48,441 nucleotides of DNA. It comes from an uncultured Ruminococcus sp. Its GTDB lineage: Bacteria > Bacillota > Clostridia > Oscillospirales > Ruminococcaceae. Location: NCBI GenBank assembly GCA_946413815.1, contig CAMKMD010000026.1, forward strand, positions 1-48,441, given 5' to 3'. This document shows, piece by piece, positions 1 through 7,122 of the stretch. Under the pieces are notes generated by a model that saw only the letters and a list, made by a program, of their open reading frames with translations, made no database searches and had not been told where the DNA came from. A program made the translations under genes and the position numbers. Within the stretch, counting starts at the first letter, position 1, and each line of letters begins with the position of its first letter.

Positions 1-19
1 AGTTTTCGGAAAGGAGTTT

Positions 20-51
20 GAGGAAAACCCTTTTTCAAAAGGGTTTTCCTC
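20..51 (-). terminator. Terminator-like hairpin after hydG
   Basis: Perfect 11-bp inverted repeat (GAGGAAAACCC with GGGTTTTCCTC) around a 10-nt loop, about 50 bases past the hydG stop codon. There is no good T-run on the minus side, so this may be a weak terminator or an mRNA 3'-end stabiliser. Confidence 0.5.
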
Positions 52-99
52 AATAGAATGTGCAAAGCCGCTATACAGGCAGCACCCATACGGCGTTTA

Positions 100-1548
100 T
101 CAGAAGCGGAAATCTCTTTCTCCGTTCCTTATGCGATTGAGGTAATCGAGAGCCTTTTCGCGGCGCTTGGGATCGGGCACCTTCTGTATCTCGCGGTCGA
201 TGAGGGCCTCGCCGACCTTCTTTGTCTCAGGGCTTGCGTAGTCCTGGAGGTACTCCTGGAGTGTGAGAAGAGCGTTGGGGTGGCAGCAGTTCTGTATCTG
301 GCCAACCTTGCAGAGCGCCATGAAGCGGTCGCCTGTACGTCCCTCACGGTAGCAGGCTGTGCAGAAGGAGGGGATATAGTCCATATCCATGAGCCACTTT
401 ACAACCTCGTCAAGTGAACGCTGGTCGGATACATCGAACTGCTCTGTGTCGTGGGGCCTCTCCTCGGGGGTATAGCCGGCATAGCCGCCTACGGAAGTTC
501 TTGAGCCGCCGGATATCTGGGATATACCCAGCTTCATTACCTTCTCACGGCAGGTCTCGTTCTCACGGGTGGAGATGATCATGCCGGTGTAGGGTACTGC
601 GATACGGATGCAGGCGATGATCTTTGCGAAGGTATCATCGTCTATGCTGTTGTCGAATACATTTGGATCGATGTCGGAGGCCTTCTTTACTCTCGGTACG
701 CTGATGGTGTGTGGGCCTACGCCGTGAACAGCCTCAAGGTGCTCAGCGTGCATGAGAAGGCCGGCGAACTCATAGCGGAAGAGGTCAAGGCCGAAGAGAA
801 CGCCGAGACCGACATCATCGATGCCGCCCTCCATAGCTCTGTCCATAGCCTCTGTGTGGTAAGCGTAGTTGTGCTTGGGTCCGGCGGGATGGAGCTTCTC
901 ATAGCTCTCCTTGTGGTATGTCTCCTGGAAGAGGATGTAGGTGCCGATGCCTGCATCGTGGAGCTTCTTATAGTTTTCAACAGTCGTTGCCGCAATGTTG
1001 ACATTAACTCTGCGGATAGCGCCGTTCTTGTGCTTTATGCTGTAGATGGTATTGATACATTCAAGGATGTACTCTATGGGGTTGTTTACCGGATCCTCGC
1101 CGGCCTCGATAGCAAGTCTCTTGTGTCCCATATCCTGAAGAGCGATGACCTCATCACGTACTTCCTCCTGAGTCAGCTTCTTTCTCGGAATCTCCTTGTT
1201 CTGTACGTGGTAGGGGCAGTATACGCACTTGTTCACGCAGTAGTTGGAGAGATAGAGAGGAGCGAACATAACTATTCTGTCGCCGTAGAATGCCTCCTTG
1301 ATCTCATTTGCAAGAGCGTATATCTTCTCCGTCATCTCAGGCAGGTCGCAGGCCAGGAGAACGCTTGCCTCACGGTGTGAAAGGCCGGAACATTCAACGC
1401 CTCTGCCTGTCTTCTTCGGGCGGGCCTTCTCGAGCAGTGCCTCAATGAGCTCCCTGTCGTGCTTATGCTCATCGGCATAGGCAAGAGTGGCCTTTATTTC
1501 CTCGTCGCTGATGAATTCCTCAGCCTTTAATGATTTTATATCGTACAT
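100..1548 (-). CDS. hydG: FeFe-hydrogenase H-cluster maturase HydG (radical SAM)
   Basis: HydG cleaves tyrosine to supply the CO and CN- ligands of the H-cluster of FeFe-hydrogenase in the cytoplasm. Seen: the radical-SAM cysteine motif CX3CX2C at about residues 104-111 (CVNKCVYC), and a C-terminal CX2CX22C set (Cys396, Cys399, Cys422) that in HydG binds the auxiliary Fe-S cluster; this distinguishes it from ThiH. The length of 482 aa is normal for the family. ATG 1548 is chosen because GGAGG lies 8 nt upstream; the ATG at 1554 is only 2 nt from GGAGG. It is the last gene of a minus-strand operon behind a flavin-binding-like protein and a TM1266-type regulator. HydE, HydF and the hydrogenase itself are not in the window. 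Confidence 0.96.
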   Translation of the reverse strand: MYDIKSLKAEEFISDEEIKATLAYADEHKHDRELIEALLEKARPKKTGRGVECSGLSHREASVLLACDLPEMTEKIYALANEIKEAFYGDRIVMFAPLYLSNYCVNKCVYCPYHVQNKEIPRKKLTQEEVRDEVIALQDMGHKRLAIEAGEDPVNNPIEYILECINTIYSIKHKNGAIRRVNVNIAATTVENYKKLHDAGIGTYILFQETYHKESYEKLHPAGPKHNYAYHTEAMDRAMEGGIDDVGLGVLFGLDLFRYEFAGLLMHAEHLEAVHGVGPHTISVPRVKKASDIDPNVFDNSIDDDTFAKIIACIRIAVPYTGMIISTRENETCREKVMKLGISQISGGSRTSVGGYAGYTPEERPHDTEQFDVSDQRSLDEVVKWLMDMDYIPSFCTACYREGRTGDRFMALCKVGQIQNCCHPNALLTLQEYLQDYASPETKKVGEALIDREIQKVPDPKRREKALDYLNRIRNGERDFRF

Positions 1549-1588
1549 ATTCATTACCTCCGTTTTTAATTTTAAAATCAGAACTGCA

Positions 1589-2068
1589 TTACTTAGCCTT
1601 GCAGCTCATTTTTTCCACTGTAATACAGAACAGCGCCGTTTTACCAAGCATACCGTCCGTATAACTCCATTCGGTGCGGCCTGTCTGATGGCCCATGATA
1701 CAGTCCATCGCTGCCTTCTTCTCGTCTGTATCCTCTATGAGGAGGAGTCTGCCGGTGCCGACAACGCTCTGAAACTCCGCTGAAAAACCACAGGCTGTTT
1801 CGCTTTCAAGCAGCCTGAACCTGCCGTCTATCTCGAAGCCTACCTTCGGGGATGTCTTCGCAAGCTCATATTTCCTGCCTGCTTCCGCACCGTGAAAATA
1901 CAGGGCATATCCGCTGCCGGTACGCTGAAAGCCGTAGTTTACAGGCACAATATAGATATCGCCGCTGTCATAGAAGGCAACGCGCATTATCTTTTCTTCC
2001 CTGATGAAAGCCTCGATAGCGGAAATATCCGTTATTTCCCTGTCACTTCTTCTCATTTCCGTCCTCAT
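1589..2068 (-). CDS. Pyridoxamine 5'-phosphate oxidase-fold (NimA-like) flavoprotein
   Basis: A protein of about 155-159 aa resembling the small split-barrel PNPOx-like/NimA family, which bind FMN or related cofactors; NimA members reduce 5-nitroimidazoles. The N-terminal MRRSDREI and the IYIVPVNYGF segment are typical of the family, and the GHQTGRTEW stretch near residue 130 is a usual late motif. ATG 2068 overlaps the previous stop codon (ATGA), giving translational coupling. An internal ATG at 2056 (MRRSDREI) is equally plausible because family members usually begin there. Its place between the hydrogenase regulator and hydG suggests a redox or oxygen-protection role, but that is inference. 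The substrate is unknown. Confidence 0.8.
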   Translation of the reverse strand: MRTEMRRSDREITDISAIEAFIREEKIMRVAFYDSGDIYIVPVNYGFQRTGSGYALYFHGAEAGRKYELAKTSPKVGFEIDGRFRLLESETACGFSAEFQSVVGTGRLLLIEDTDEKKAAMDCIMGHQTGRTEWSYTDGMLGKTALFCITVEKMSCKAK

Positions 2069-2313
2069 TTCTTGGATATTGCAGCCTTGACAGATACTCC
2101 CTGTATCTGTCCGAGTCTTCCGGTCAGGCAGCTTATCCTGTCCGGCGTTGCATCGAGTGCCACCGAGATGAGCGATATCCCGCGCTCCTTGTAGGGCAGC
2201 CCCATGCGGCCTATTATTATGTCGCTGTAGTCATGCAGCACACGGTTGACCTCCGTTACCGCCTCCTGCTCGTCTATCACGACGGCAGCCACAGCTATGC
2301 GTTTTTCCTCCAA
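2065..2313 (-). CDS. TM1266-family iron-only hydrogenase system regulator
   Basis: An 82-aa ACT-like protein. The sequence (EKRIAVAAVVIDE at the start, then IIIGRMGLPY and SLISVALDATPDRISCLTGRLG) matches the small family annotated as putative iron-only hydrogenase system regulator (TM1266), generally found beside hydG/hydE/hydF. The family has no proven mechanism; an ACT-like ligand-sensing role is inferred. The start codon is TTG at 2313, two bases after the lipase stop, with GGGGA about 8 nt upstream inside the lipase end. The 3' end overlaps the NimA-like gene, so the genes form one transcript. Confidence 0.88.
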   Translation of the reverse strand: MEEKRIAVAAVVIDEQEAVTEVNRVLHDYSDIIIGRMGLPYKERGISLISVALDATPDRISCLTGRLGQIQGVSVKAAISKK

Positions 2314-2315
2314 GC

Positions 2316-3149
2316 CTAAAGTCCCCTTTCTTTCAGCTCTCTGATGAGCCGGATGTACAGCTCCGTGATGTCGGAGATATGATGTTCGTCCTGAGGCTTC
2401 TTCCTGCTTAGTCTCCTGCGCCTGAAGTCCACCTCATCGCAATGGGATATGCCCCTCCTGCCGGTACCCGTGAAGGTGCCGAGGAATTCGCCGTACTGTA
2501 CCTCCTCCGGTGTCAGGAACCCGTCGCTCTGAGCGCTGAGAGCCTTCACTGCAGTATAGGGAAAGATAAATATCCCGTCACTGAAAGCGTTCTTCATAAC
2601 AAAGGCACAGCTCCGGTAAACTACCCTGTCATCAGCCGGGTTCTTCCTGCCGAACTCCTCCATGTACTCCCTTGTGAGCTGCCTGATACAGGTCCAGGTG
2701 TCGGGCTTTTTGTCGCCTGACAGGAGATGGAAGAAGTCGGTTATCTTTGCCCCGATGAATATGAGGGCTGTGAACGGCTTCGGCAGCTTCATTACCTTCG
2801 ACAATGCCCGGGAGCCCGTGTGCGGAGTGCTTATGGTGGTCAGAGAAGCTATCTTTCCGCCGTAGCCCATGGTGGATATGAGGTATCTGGTCTCAAGGCC
2901 GCCCTTGCTGTGCGCAATGACGTTCACCTTCTCTGCACCTGTCTCCCTGAGTATCCTGTCAACAGCCCCGGCAAGTATCCCTGCGTTGTACTCTATGGAG
3001 GCATTTCCGTCCTGACCGCCGTGGAAGATGCGGGCGCCGTTCTTCCTGAGTACAGAGGGTATCCTTCCCCAGTAGCCTATTTTTCCGTCACGGAATCCCA
3101 TTCCGTGTACCATAAGTATCGGGTAAACCGTTGCGCAGCTTTCAGCCAT
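2316..3149 (-). CDS. Alpha/beta-hydrolase, lipase-like
   Basis: A 277-aa esterase/lipase of the alpha/beta-hydrolase fold. Seen: an oxyanion-region HGMG at residues 15-18 and the nucleophile elbow AHSKGG with the catalytic serine at about residue 81; candidate Asp and His lie in the last third (QSDGFLTPEE, GISHCDEVDF). No signal peptide is visible, so it is likely cytoplasmic. The start is set at ATG 3149 because GGAGGTGGGAT precedes it directly; the longer frame upstream runs into the leader RNA and is not used. It is the first gene of the hydrogenase-maturation operon, behind a structured leader. A link between lipase activity and hydrogenase maturation is not known. The substrate is unknown; PHB depolymerase- or PGAP1-like relatives are alternatives. 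Confidence 0.82.
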   Translation of the reverse strand: MAESCATVYPILMVHGMGFRDGKIGYWGRIPSVLRKNGARIFHGGQDGNASIEYNAGILAGAVDRILRETGAEKVNVIAHSKGGLETRYLISTMGYGGKIASLTTISTPHTGSRALSKVMKLPKPFTALIFIGAKITDFFHLLSGDKKPDTWTCIRQLTREYMEEFGRKNPADDRVVYRSCAFVMKNAFSDGIFIFPYTAVKALSAQSDGFLTPEEVQYGEFLGTFTGTGRRGISHCDEVDFRRRRLSRKKPQDEHHISDITELYIRLIRELKERGL

Positions 3150-3166
3150 ATCCCACCTCCGACAAT

Positions 3167-3192
3167 AAAAAAGTCCGCCCGTGGGCAGACAG
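3167..3192 (-). terminator. Attenuator-like terminator in the lipase leader
   Basis: On the minus strand GTCTGCCC pairs with GGGCGGAC across two bases, followed by TTTTTT (plus-strand A run 3167-3172). It lies between the promoter and the lipase ribosome binding site, so it would stop transcription before the gene. Its 5' arm overlaps a sequence (3185-3192) that can pair perfectly with 3298-3305 instead. Confidence 0.75.
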
Positions 3193-3328
3193 AAACAGCT
3201 TGTTTGCAAGCGTCACAGTGCCCTCCGGAAACAGAGCCTCGCCCTGCTGCCCGAAAACAAGTGTAGGTTGTGATGCCGGCAGCCGGATGCAATCCGCCTG
3301 TCTGCATATCAGCAGTATCCTACTGCCT
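3167..3328 (-). ncRNA. Structured 5' leader / riboswitch-like RNA upstream of the lipase operon
   Basis: About 160-180 nt lie between the promoter and the lipase start. On the minus strand GCAGACAG (3305-3298) is an exact complement of CTGTCTGC (3192-3185), forming a closing helix. Inside it, CTTGTTT (3261-3255) pairs with AAACAAG (3205-3199), and smaller hairpins such as GGAT-TGC-ATCC are present. The closing helix uses bases of the terminator's 5' arm, so the two folds exclude each other. This is how ON-type riboswitches and attenuators work. I do not recognise the class; a free-standing small RNA ending at the terminator is an alternative. Confidence 0.5.
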
Positions 3329-3334
3329 GTTAAT

Positions 3335-3363
3335 ATTATAACACACCGCGCAAAGGAAGTCAA
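3335..3363 (-). promoter_or_regulatory. Sigma-A promoter of the lipase-hydG operon
   Basis: TTGACT (3363-3358), 17-bp spacer, TATAAT (3340-3335) on the minus strand. This is near-perfect consensus and gives a start near 3328. Confidence 0.85.
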
Positions 3364-3419
3364 ATCAATAAGTTAGTAAAAGCTAATGTGGCAATTTCTG
3401 ATAAATTTACTGAAACTAC

Positions 3420-3448
3420 TGGACAAATCGCTGTCAGTATGTTATAAT
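3420..3448 (+). promoter_or_regulatory. Sigma-A promoter of the Cys4 coiled-coil gene
   Basis: TGGACA (3420-3425), 17-bp spacer, TATAAT (3443-3448). Divergent from the lipase promoter and about 70 bp upstream of the next start codon. Confidence 0.8.
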
Positions 3449-3520
3449 ACATTATAGATATGTTCACAGAAGAACGATTTTCACATCTGTGTTACTATAA
3501 ATTAAACGAGAGGTGTTATC

Positions 3521-4180
3521 ATGGATCTGTTATCTATTTTCAAGGGCGGACGCTATTTCGACAAGAGTATCGCACCCAAGTGTGATTACTGTCAGTACGG
3601 AAAGCGTGCAAGAGACGGCAATAAGGTGCTCTGTGAAAAGAGAGGTCTTGTTGACCGTGAGTATTCATGTACAAAGTTCGTATACTCTCCCCTGAAGCGT
3701 ATCCCCGTAAAGCAGCTCCGCTTTGTAGGAAGCCTTGCAGACGAGGATATCTACATCGAGTCACTTGGCGAGCGTGCTGAGAAGGAAGCTGCTCAGAAGG
3801 CGGAAGAGAAGGCAGAGATGAAGGCCAGAGAGGAAGCAAAGAAGGCTCAGGAGGCTGCCAGAAAGGCTGCTGAGGAAGCAAGGAAGGCCGCCGAGGAAGC
3901 TGCAAAGCAGGCAGAAATGGCGGAGAATGCTCCCGAGGAACCCAAGGCTGAAGATGCTCTTGCTGCATTAGCAAACGATGCTCTCCAGTCACTTGCCGAG
4001 ACTCCAGCAGAACAGCCCGCAGCTCCTGCATATGCCGGCCAGTACGAGGCTGCCGCACCGGAGCAGCGCTACGTAGGCAGACACGAGGCTCCCGGCCCGG
4101 AGATCCCCGCAGCCCCGACAGAGGCTGAGAGGAATTACGTAGGTCTTCACGAGGCATCTCCCTACGATAATCAGGAATAA
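3521..4180 (+). CDS. Four-cysteine protein with Ala/Glu/Lys coiled coil
   Basis: A 219-aa protein I do not recognise by name. The N-terminal 55 residues contain Cys21, Cys24, Cys38 and Cys50 (CDYC...C...C), likely a small metal-binding (zinc or iron) site. Residues of about 83-135 are a highly charged Ala/Glu/Lys/Arg stretch predicted to be coiled coil. The tail is Pro/Ala-rich and carries a repeated motif: YVGRHEA and YVGLHEA, with a weaker AGQYEA copy. There is no signal peptide or membrane segment, so it is cytoplasmic. AGAGGTG precedes the ATG at 3521. It is a single gene with its own promoter and a hairpin after the stop. The function is unknown; a metal-binding scaffold is only a guess. 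Confidence 0.8.
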   Translation: MDLLSIFKGGRYFDKSIAPKCDYCQYGKRARDGNKVLCEKRGLVDREYSCTKFVYSPLKRIPVKQLRFVGSLADEDIYIESLGERAEKEAAQKAEEKAEMKAREEAKKAQEAARKAAEEARKAAEEAAKQAEMAENAPEEPKAEDALAALANDALQSLAETPAEQPAAPAYAGQYEAAAPEQRYVGRHEAPGPEIPAAPTEAERNYVGLHEASPYDNQE

Positions 4181-4189
4181 TCATGATCA

Positions 4190-4218
4190 CAGCCCTGCCT
4201 GTGCGGCGGGGCTGGTTT
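4190..4218 (+). terminator. Hairpin after the Cys4 gene
   Basis: CAGCCCTGCC pairs with GGCGGGGCTG, followed by a short T-containing stretch. It lies just before the split tRNA and probably ends the Cys4 transcript. Confidence 0.5.
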
Positions 4219-4220
4219 AT

Positions 4221-4255
4221 GCGGGTGTGGTGAAATTGGCAGACACGCAAGATTT
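4221..4255 (+). pseudogene. tRNA-Leu(UAG) 5' half, cut in the anticodon loop
   Basis: The first 35 nt of a tRNA-Leu: acceptor strand GCGGGTG, D-arm region and 5' anticodon strand CAAGA, then TTT. It stops after position 34. The matching 3' half (anticodon strand TCTTG, acceptor strand CACCCGC, CCA) is at 25131-25180. Together they make 85 nt, the same length as the intact tRNA at 4433-4517, and both split stems pair perfectly. Confidence 0.9.
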
Positions 4256-4274
4256 CGTTCACGCTACGTCATTG
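4256..4274 (+). repeat. Element left-end sequence, copy 1 (attL side)
   Basis: CGTTCACGCTACGTCATTG follows the split tRNA-Leu 5' half directly. The identical 19 bp occurs at 4360-4378 after another tRNA-Leu 5' half, so it marks the element side of the junction. Confidence 0.85.
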
Positions 4275-4324
4275 AATTATAAAACAGCTTATTCTTTTGT
4301 GCAAAATCAACAAAATTTAATATT

Positions 4325-4359
4325 GCACCTGTGGCGAAATTGGCATACGCGATAGATTT
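4325..4359 (+). pseudogene. Second orphan tRNA-Leu 5' half
   Basis: GCACCTG acceptor strand, D-arm and the anticodon 5' strand up to GATTT; again exactly 35 nt and cut at the same base as 4221-4255. It comes from a different tRNA-Leu (acceptor GCACCTG). No 3' half ending CAGGTGC-A-CCA was found in the window. Confidence 0.85.
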
Positions 4360-4378
4360 CGTTCACGCTACGTCATTG
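4360..4378 (+). repeat. Element left-end sequence, copy 2
   Basis: Same 19 bp as 4256-4274, directly after the second tRNA-Leu 5' half. Including tRNA bases the match between the two junctions is about 25 bp. Confidence 0.85.
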
Positions 4379-4432
4379 GTTTTATAATACTGCTCTTGTC
4401 GGCAGTCCAAATCGACAGTAAAAATTGAATAT

Positions 4433-4517
4433 GCGGATGTGGTGAAATTGGCAGACACGTTAGATTTAGGTTCTAATACCGAGAGGTGTGCAGGTTCAAG
4501 TCCTGTCATCCGCACCA
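4433..4517 (+). tRNA. tRNA-Leu (anticodon UAG), intact
   Basis: 85-nt class II tRNA with encoded CCA. Acceptor GCGGATG pairs with CATCCGC; anticodon stem TTAGA/TCTAA encloses the loop TTTAGGT (anticodon TAG); the long variable arm CCGAGAGG is typical of leucine; the T-arm is GCAGGTTCAAGTCCTGT. It lies inside the element boundaries, reads the same codon as the disrupted gene and could compensate for its loss. Confidence 0.95.
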
Positions 4518-4520
4518 TTC

Positions 4521-4547
4521 AAAAAGTCCGATTATTCGGACTTTTTT
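4521..4547 (+). terminator. Terminator of tRNA-Leu
   Basis: AAGTCCGA - TTAT - TCGGACTT stem-loop followed by TTTT, three bases after the CCA end. Confidence 0.85.
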
Positions 4548-4628
4548 CTTTTGCTCTCTTCTATTTCTATCTTGGTACCGGAGAATGGGGCGCGGAAGGT
4601 GTATTTCGAGTGTATGCCTAAGAATAGC

Positions 4629-4653
4629 AAGCCGCAGGTTTCCCTGCGGCTTT
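4629..4653 (+). terminator. GCCGCAGG hairpin, copy 1
   Basis: GCCGCAGG (4631-4638) pairs with CCTGCGGC (4643-4650), followed by TTT. A near-identical hairpin lies at 7123-7147, so the two bracket the zinc-ribbon gene. Confidence 0.6.
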
Positions 4654-4681
4654 GACTTTACGATTCATTATAGAAACGACA

Positions 4682-7000
4682 CTATTCTTTTTCTTTATCA
4701 TCATTATCGGTCTTATATTTCCATATAAAACCACCTGCTGTCTTTCCTTCACCTCTGCATACCTTATGGATTGATTTTATTCCTGTTTGCCTTTCAGCTT
4801 CCATAGCACTTGGGTATTCAGCGATTACTGTTCCGTCTAAAGATAATTGTACAACACACTTTGCATTGTGGATTATTCTGTTTTCCTTACTACATTGCGG
4901 ACAACCTCTTTTTAAAAAGCTTCGGTTACTAACAGATGCTTTCCACTCATAACTACAAATATGACATTTCCACCAAACTGTTTTATTTGAGCCTTTAACC
5001 ACATCATCAGGAAGTAAAGGTGAGTTTTTTTCGTAATCCCAGTCCAGAGCAATTTCAGGGAATAATGTAGCTAAATCATTATACCCTTTCAGCACTCTAT
5101 GTCCAGAACAGTACGGGCATCCTCTGCCATTTGCTTTATCTCGTACTATCATTTCATATTCATTGCCACAATCAGGGCAATACCACAAGGCTTTCTTATT
5201 AGAACCACTTATAATTTTAGTTGGATCTATTATATTACTCTTTGACCATAATGGGATCAGCTCTGGGTTGGTGGTAAACAAATCATTAAACCCTGATAAT
5301 GCTCTACGTCCCGAACAGCACGGACACCATGGGTGTGAAGCGAAATTACTTACAATTGCTTCCCATTCATGACCTGCTTCGCATTTGAAAAATGCTTTTT
5401 TAACACTTGCATGAGATATTTGTTCCGGTGTAATCTTTCCGTTCTTTTCATAATCCCAGTATTGTATAATCTCTGGGCAACAACTCGCAATTGAATTCTC
5501 TTTTTCAGAAAGATTCATTTTATTCAATATGTCTATTCTATCTCTGTCAACATCAATATCAGCTTCAATGTTCAATTGGAATTTCTGATTAATGAAATCA
5601 AAAATGAAAAGAATTGAATCTTTTAATTGCTGCATATCATAAGGTGGAATATAATGTTTTATCGATTCACTATGGTAATCAGCACAACCATTTTCTCTTA
5701 TTCTAATTAAAATAATGCTGTGCTTTTGGCAAACAATATCTTTCTTTACATCTCTGTCTACATCCTTATGCCAAGCTACACCATCATACTCAATTGCAAC
5801 TTTTAAGTCTGGTATAAAAATATCAAGTTCCTTTCTCCCCAAGAAAGCACTACGATAGTTTTCCATTGCCTTATCAAAATACTGTTTAATATAAAAGAAT
5901 ATCGCCTTTTCTGGAAATGATGTGTGTGTCTCCATCGAGCAAATAGGACAATTTGATCCCTTCTTTCTACTCAAAGGTGTAGCTTGATAACTATGTCCTT
6001 TAGGGCAAATAAACCAGTATTTTTTTATATTGCTTCCTGCCATAACCTCATCTGGATTGCAGTCATTTTTATCATAGTCCCATTCTTGAGCTATTTCAGG
6101 ATTCGTAGTTAAAAGATCATTTTCATTCTTCATTAGGATATTATGACTGCATATTCCACATCCTGAACCAGTTCTTATTCTGCGATGAGCAGCGGCTTGA
6201 TATGAATGACCCTTAGGACATTTCCACCATAAAATTTTAGCACTTCCAATAGTGACATCTTTCATAGAAAAGCCGTTCTTTGCTTCGTCAAATTCATTTA
6301 TTAAATCTTCTCTGTTATTATTGATACAATAGGTATATAAATCATTGTAGCCCACCAGAACTCTCTTATTTGAGCAATAAGGGCAGTTTTGACCTTCACT
6401 CCTGCTTTTGACTTCCGCTTTCCAACTATGTCCTTTGGAGCATTTCCACCAAACTTTCTTATGTGATCCAGCCAATACATCAGATGGCATTAAGTCACCA
6501 TTATTTTCATAGTCCCATTCTGTTATCAATTCTGGATTCGTTGTAGCTAAATCATTATAGCCTGCCATAGCCGAAAAGTTACTGCAATATGGACAACCGT
6601 GACCTTTACTTCTATTAAATACATAAGCTTCCCATTCATGACCGTTCGGGCATTTCCACCATACCTTAATGTTCGCACTATACTTTACCTGGTCAGGAGT
6701 TAGATTACCATTCTTTTCATAGTTCCACGCTGCTGCCACTTCTGGATTAACAGTAGCTAAATCATTAAAACCAGAAAGAAACTTATGATTAGAGCAGTAT
6801 GGACATGGCTTTCCCTCAACTCTGTCTCTTATAATTGCTTCCCATTCATGCCCTTTCTGACACTTCCACCACACTTTCTTATGCGAGCCAGGAAGTACAG
6901 CTGATGGTCGTAATTCTCCGTTTAGGTCATAATTCCATTCTTCAGCTACTTCGGGACTGGTAGTTTGAAGATCATTTATACCTCTTTCAAGTTTAGTCAT
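4682..7000 (-). CDS. Eight zinc-ribbon repeats with embedded endonuclease-like domain and NUMOD-like tail
   Basis: A 772-aa protein built from about eight ~65-residue repeats of the form PE-a-WdY-kNg...GS-kkvWWkC-kGHeWea...R..g..CPyCs...GfNDL, each with two CxxC/CxxGH-type metal sites, resembling the DUF4379 probable zinc-ribbon family. Between repeats 5 and 6 lies a ~100-aa domain with E (FPEKAI), LDIFIPDLKVAIEYDG and WHKD...K, a PD-(D/E)XK or Vsr-like nuclease core. The C-terminus (VVQLSLDGTVIAEYPSAMEA...IHKVCRGEGKTAGGFIWKY) resembles the NUMOD1 DNA-binding helix of homing endonucleases. Start 7000 follows GGTGGAGAT. It is AT-rich relative to its neighbours and flanked by twin hairpins, suggesting separate acquisition. 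A nuclease acting on DNA, perhaps for defence or homing, is inferred. Confidence 0.75.
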   Translation of the reverse strand: MTKLERGINDLQTTSPEVAEEWNYDLNGELRPSAVLPGSHKKVWWKCQKGHEWEAIIRDRVEGKPCPYCSNHKFLSGFNDLATVNPEVAAAWNYEKNGNLTPDQVKYSANIKVWWKCPNGHEWEAYVFNRSKGHGCPYCSNFSAMAGYNDLATTNPELITEWDYENNGDLMPSDVLAGSHKKVWWKCSKGHSWKAEVKSRSEGQNCPYCSNKRVLVGYNDLYTYCINNNREDLINEFDEAKNGFSMKDVTIGSAKILWWKCPKGHSYQAAAHRRIRTGSGCGICSHNILMKNENDLLTTNPEIAQEWDYDKNDCNPDEVMAGSNIKKYWFICPKGHSYQATPLSRKKGSNCPICSMETHTSFPEKAIFFYIKQYFDKAMENYRSAFLGRKELDIFIPDLKVAIEYDGVAWHKDVDRDVKKDIVCQKHSIILIRIRENGCADYHSESIKHYIPPYDMQQLKDSILFIFDFINQKFQLNIEADIDVDRDRIDILNKMNLSEKENSIASCCPEIIQYWDYEKNGKITPEQISHASVKKAFFKCEAGHEWEAIVSNFASHPWCPCCSGRRALSGFNDLFTTNPELIPLWSKSNIIDPTKIISGSNKKALWYCPDCGNEYEMIVRDKANGRGCPYCSGHRVLKGYNDLATLFPEIALDWDYEKNSPLLPDDVVKGSNKTVWWKCHICSYEWKASVSNRSFLKRGCPQCSKENRIIHNAKCVVQLSLDGTVIAEYPSAMEAERQTGIKSIHKVCRGEGKTAGGFIWKYKTDNDDKEKE

Positions 7001-7122
7001 ATCTCCACCTCGTCTCAATGTGCTTTAATAATATTATAACATAATTTTGCTTATATGACAATATGTCCCCGATTTCATGTTCTTTTGAATCAAATCGAAT
7101 CAGCTGTTTATTAACAAATTTT

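Noticed and set aside
709..1380. 223-aa plus-strand frame opposite hydG
   Set aside because: Antisense shadow of a well-recognised gene; no ribosome binding site.
4221..4380. Group I intron in tRNA-Leu
   Set aside because: The cut position resembles the classic intron site, but no 3' exon follows within intron range, no intron core is seen, and the matching 3' half is 20.9 kb away.
4439..4728. Plus-strand frames across the tRNA-Leu
   Set aside because: They are translations of the tRNA itself and its terminator.
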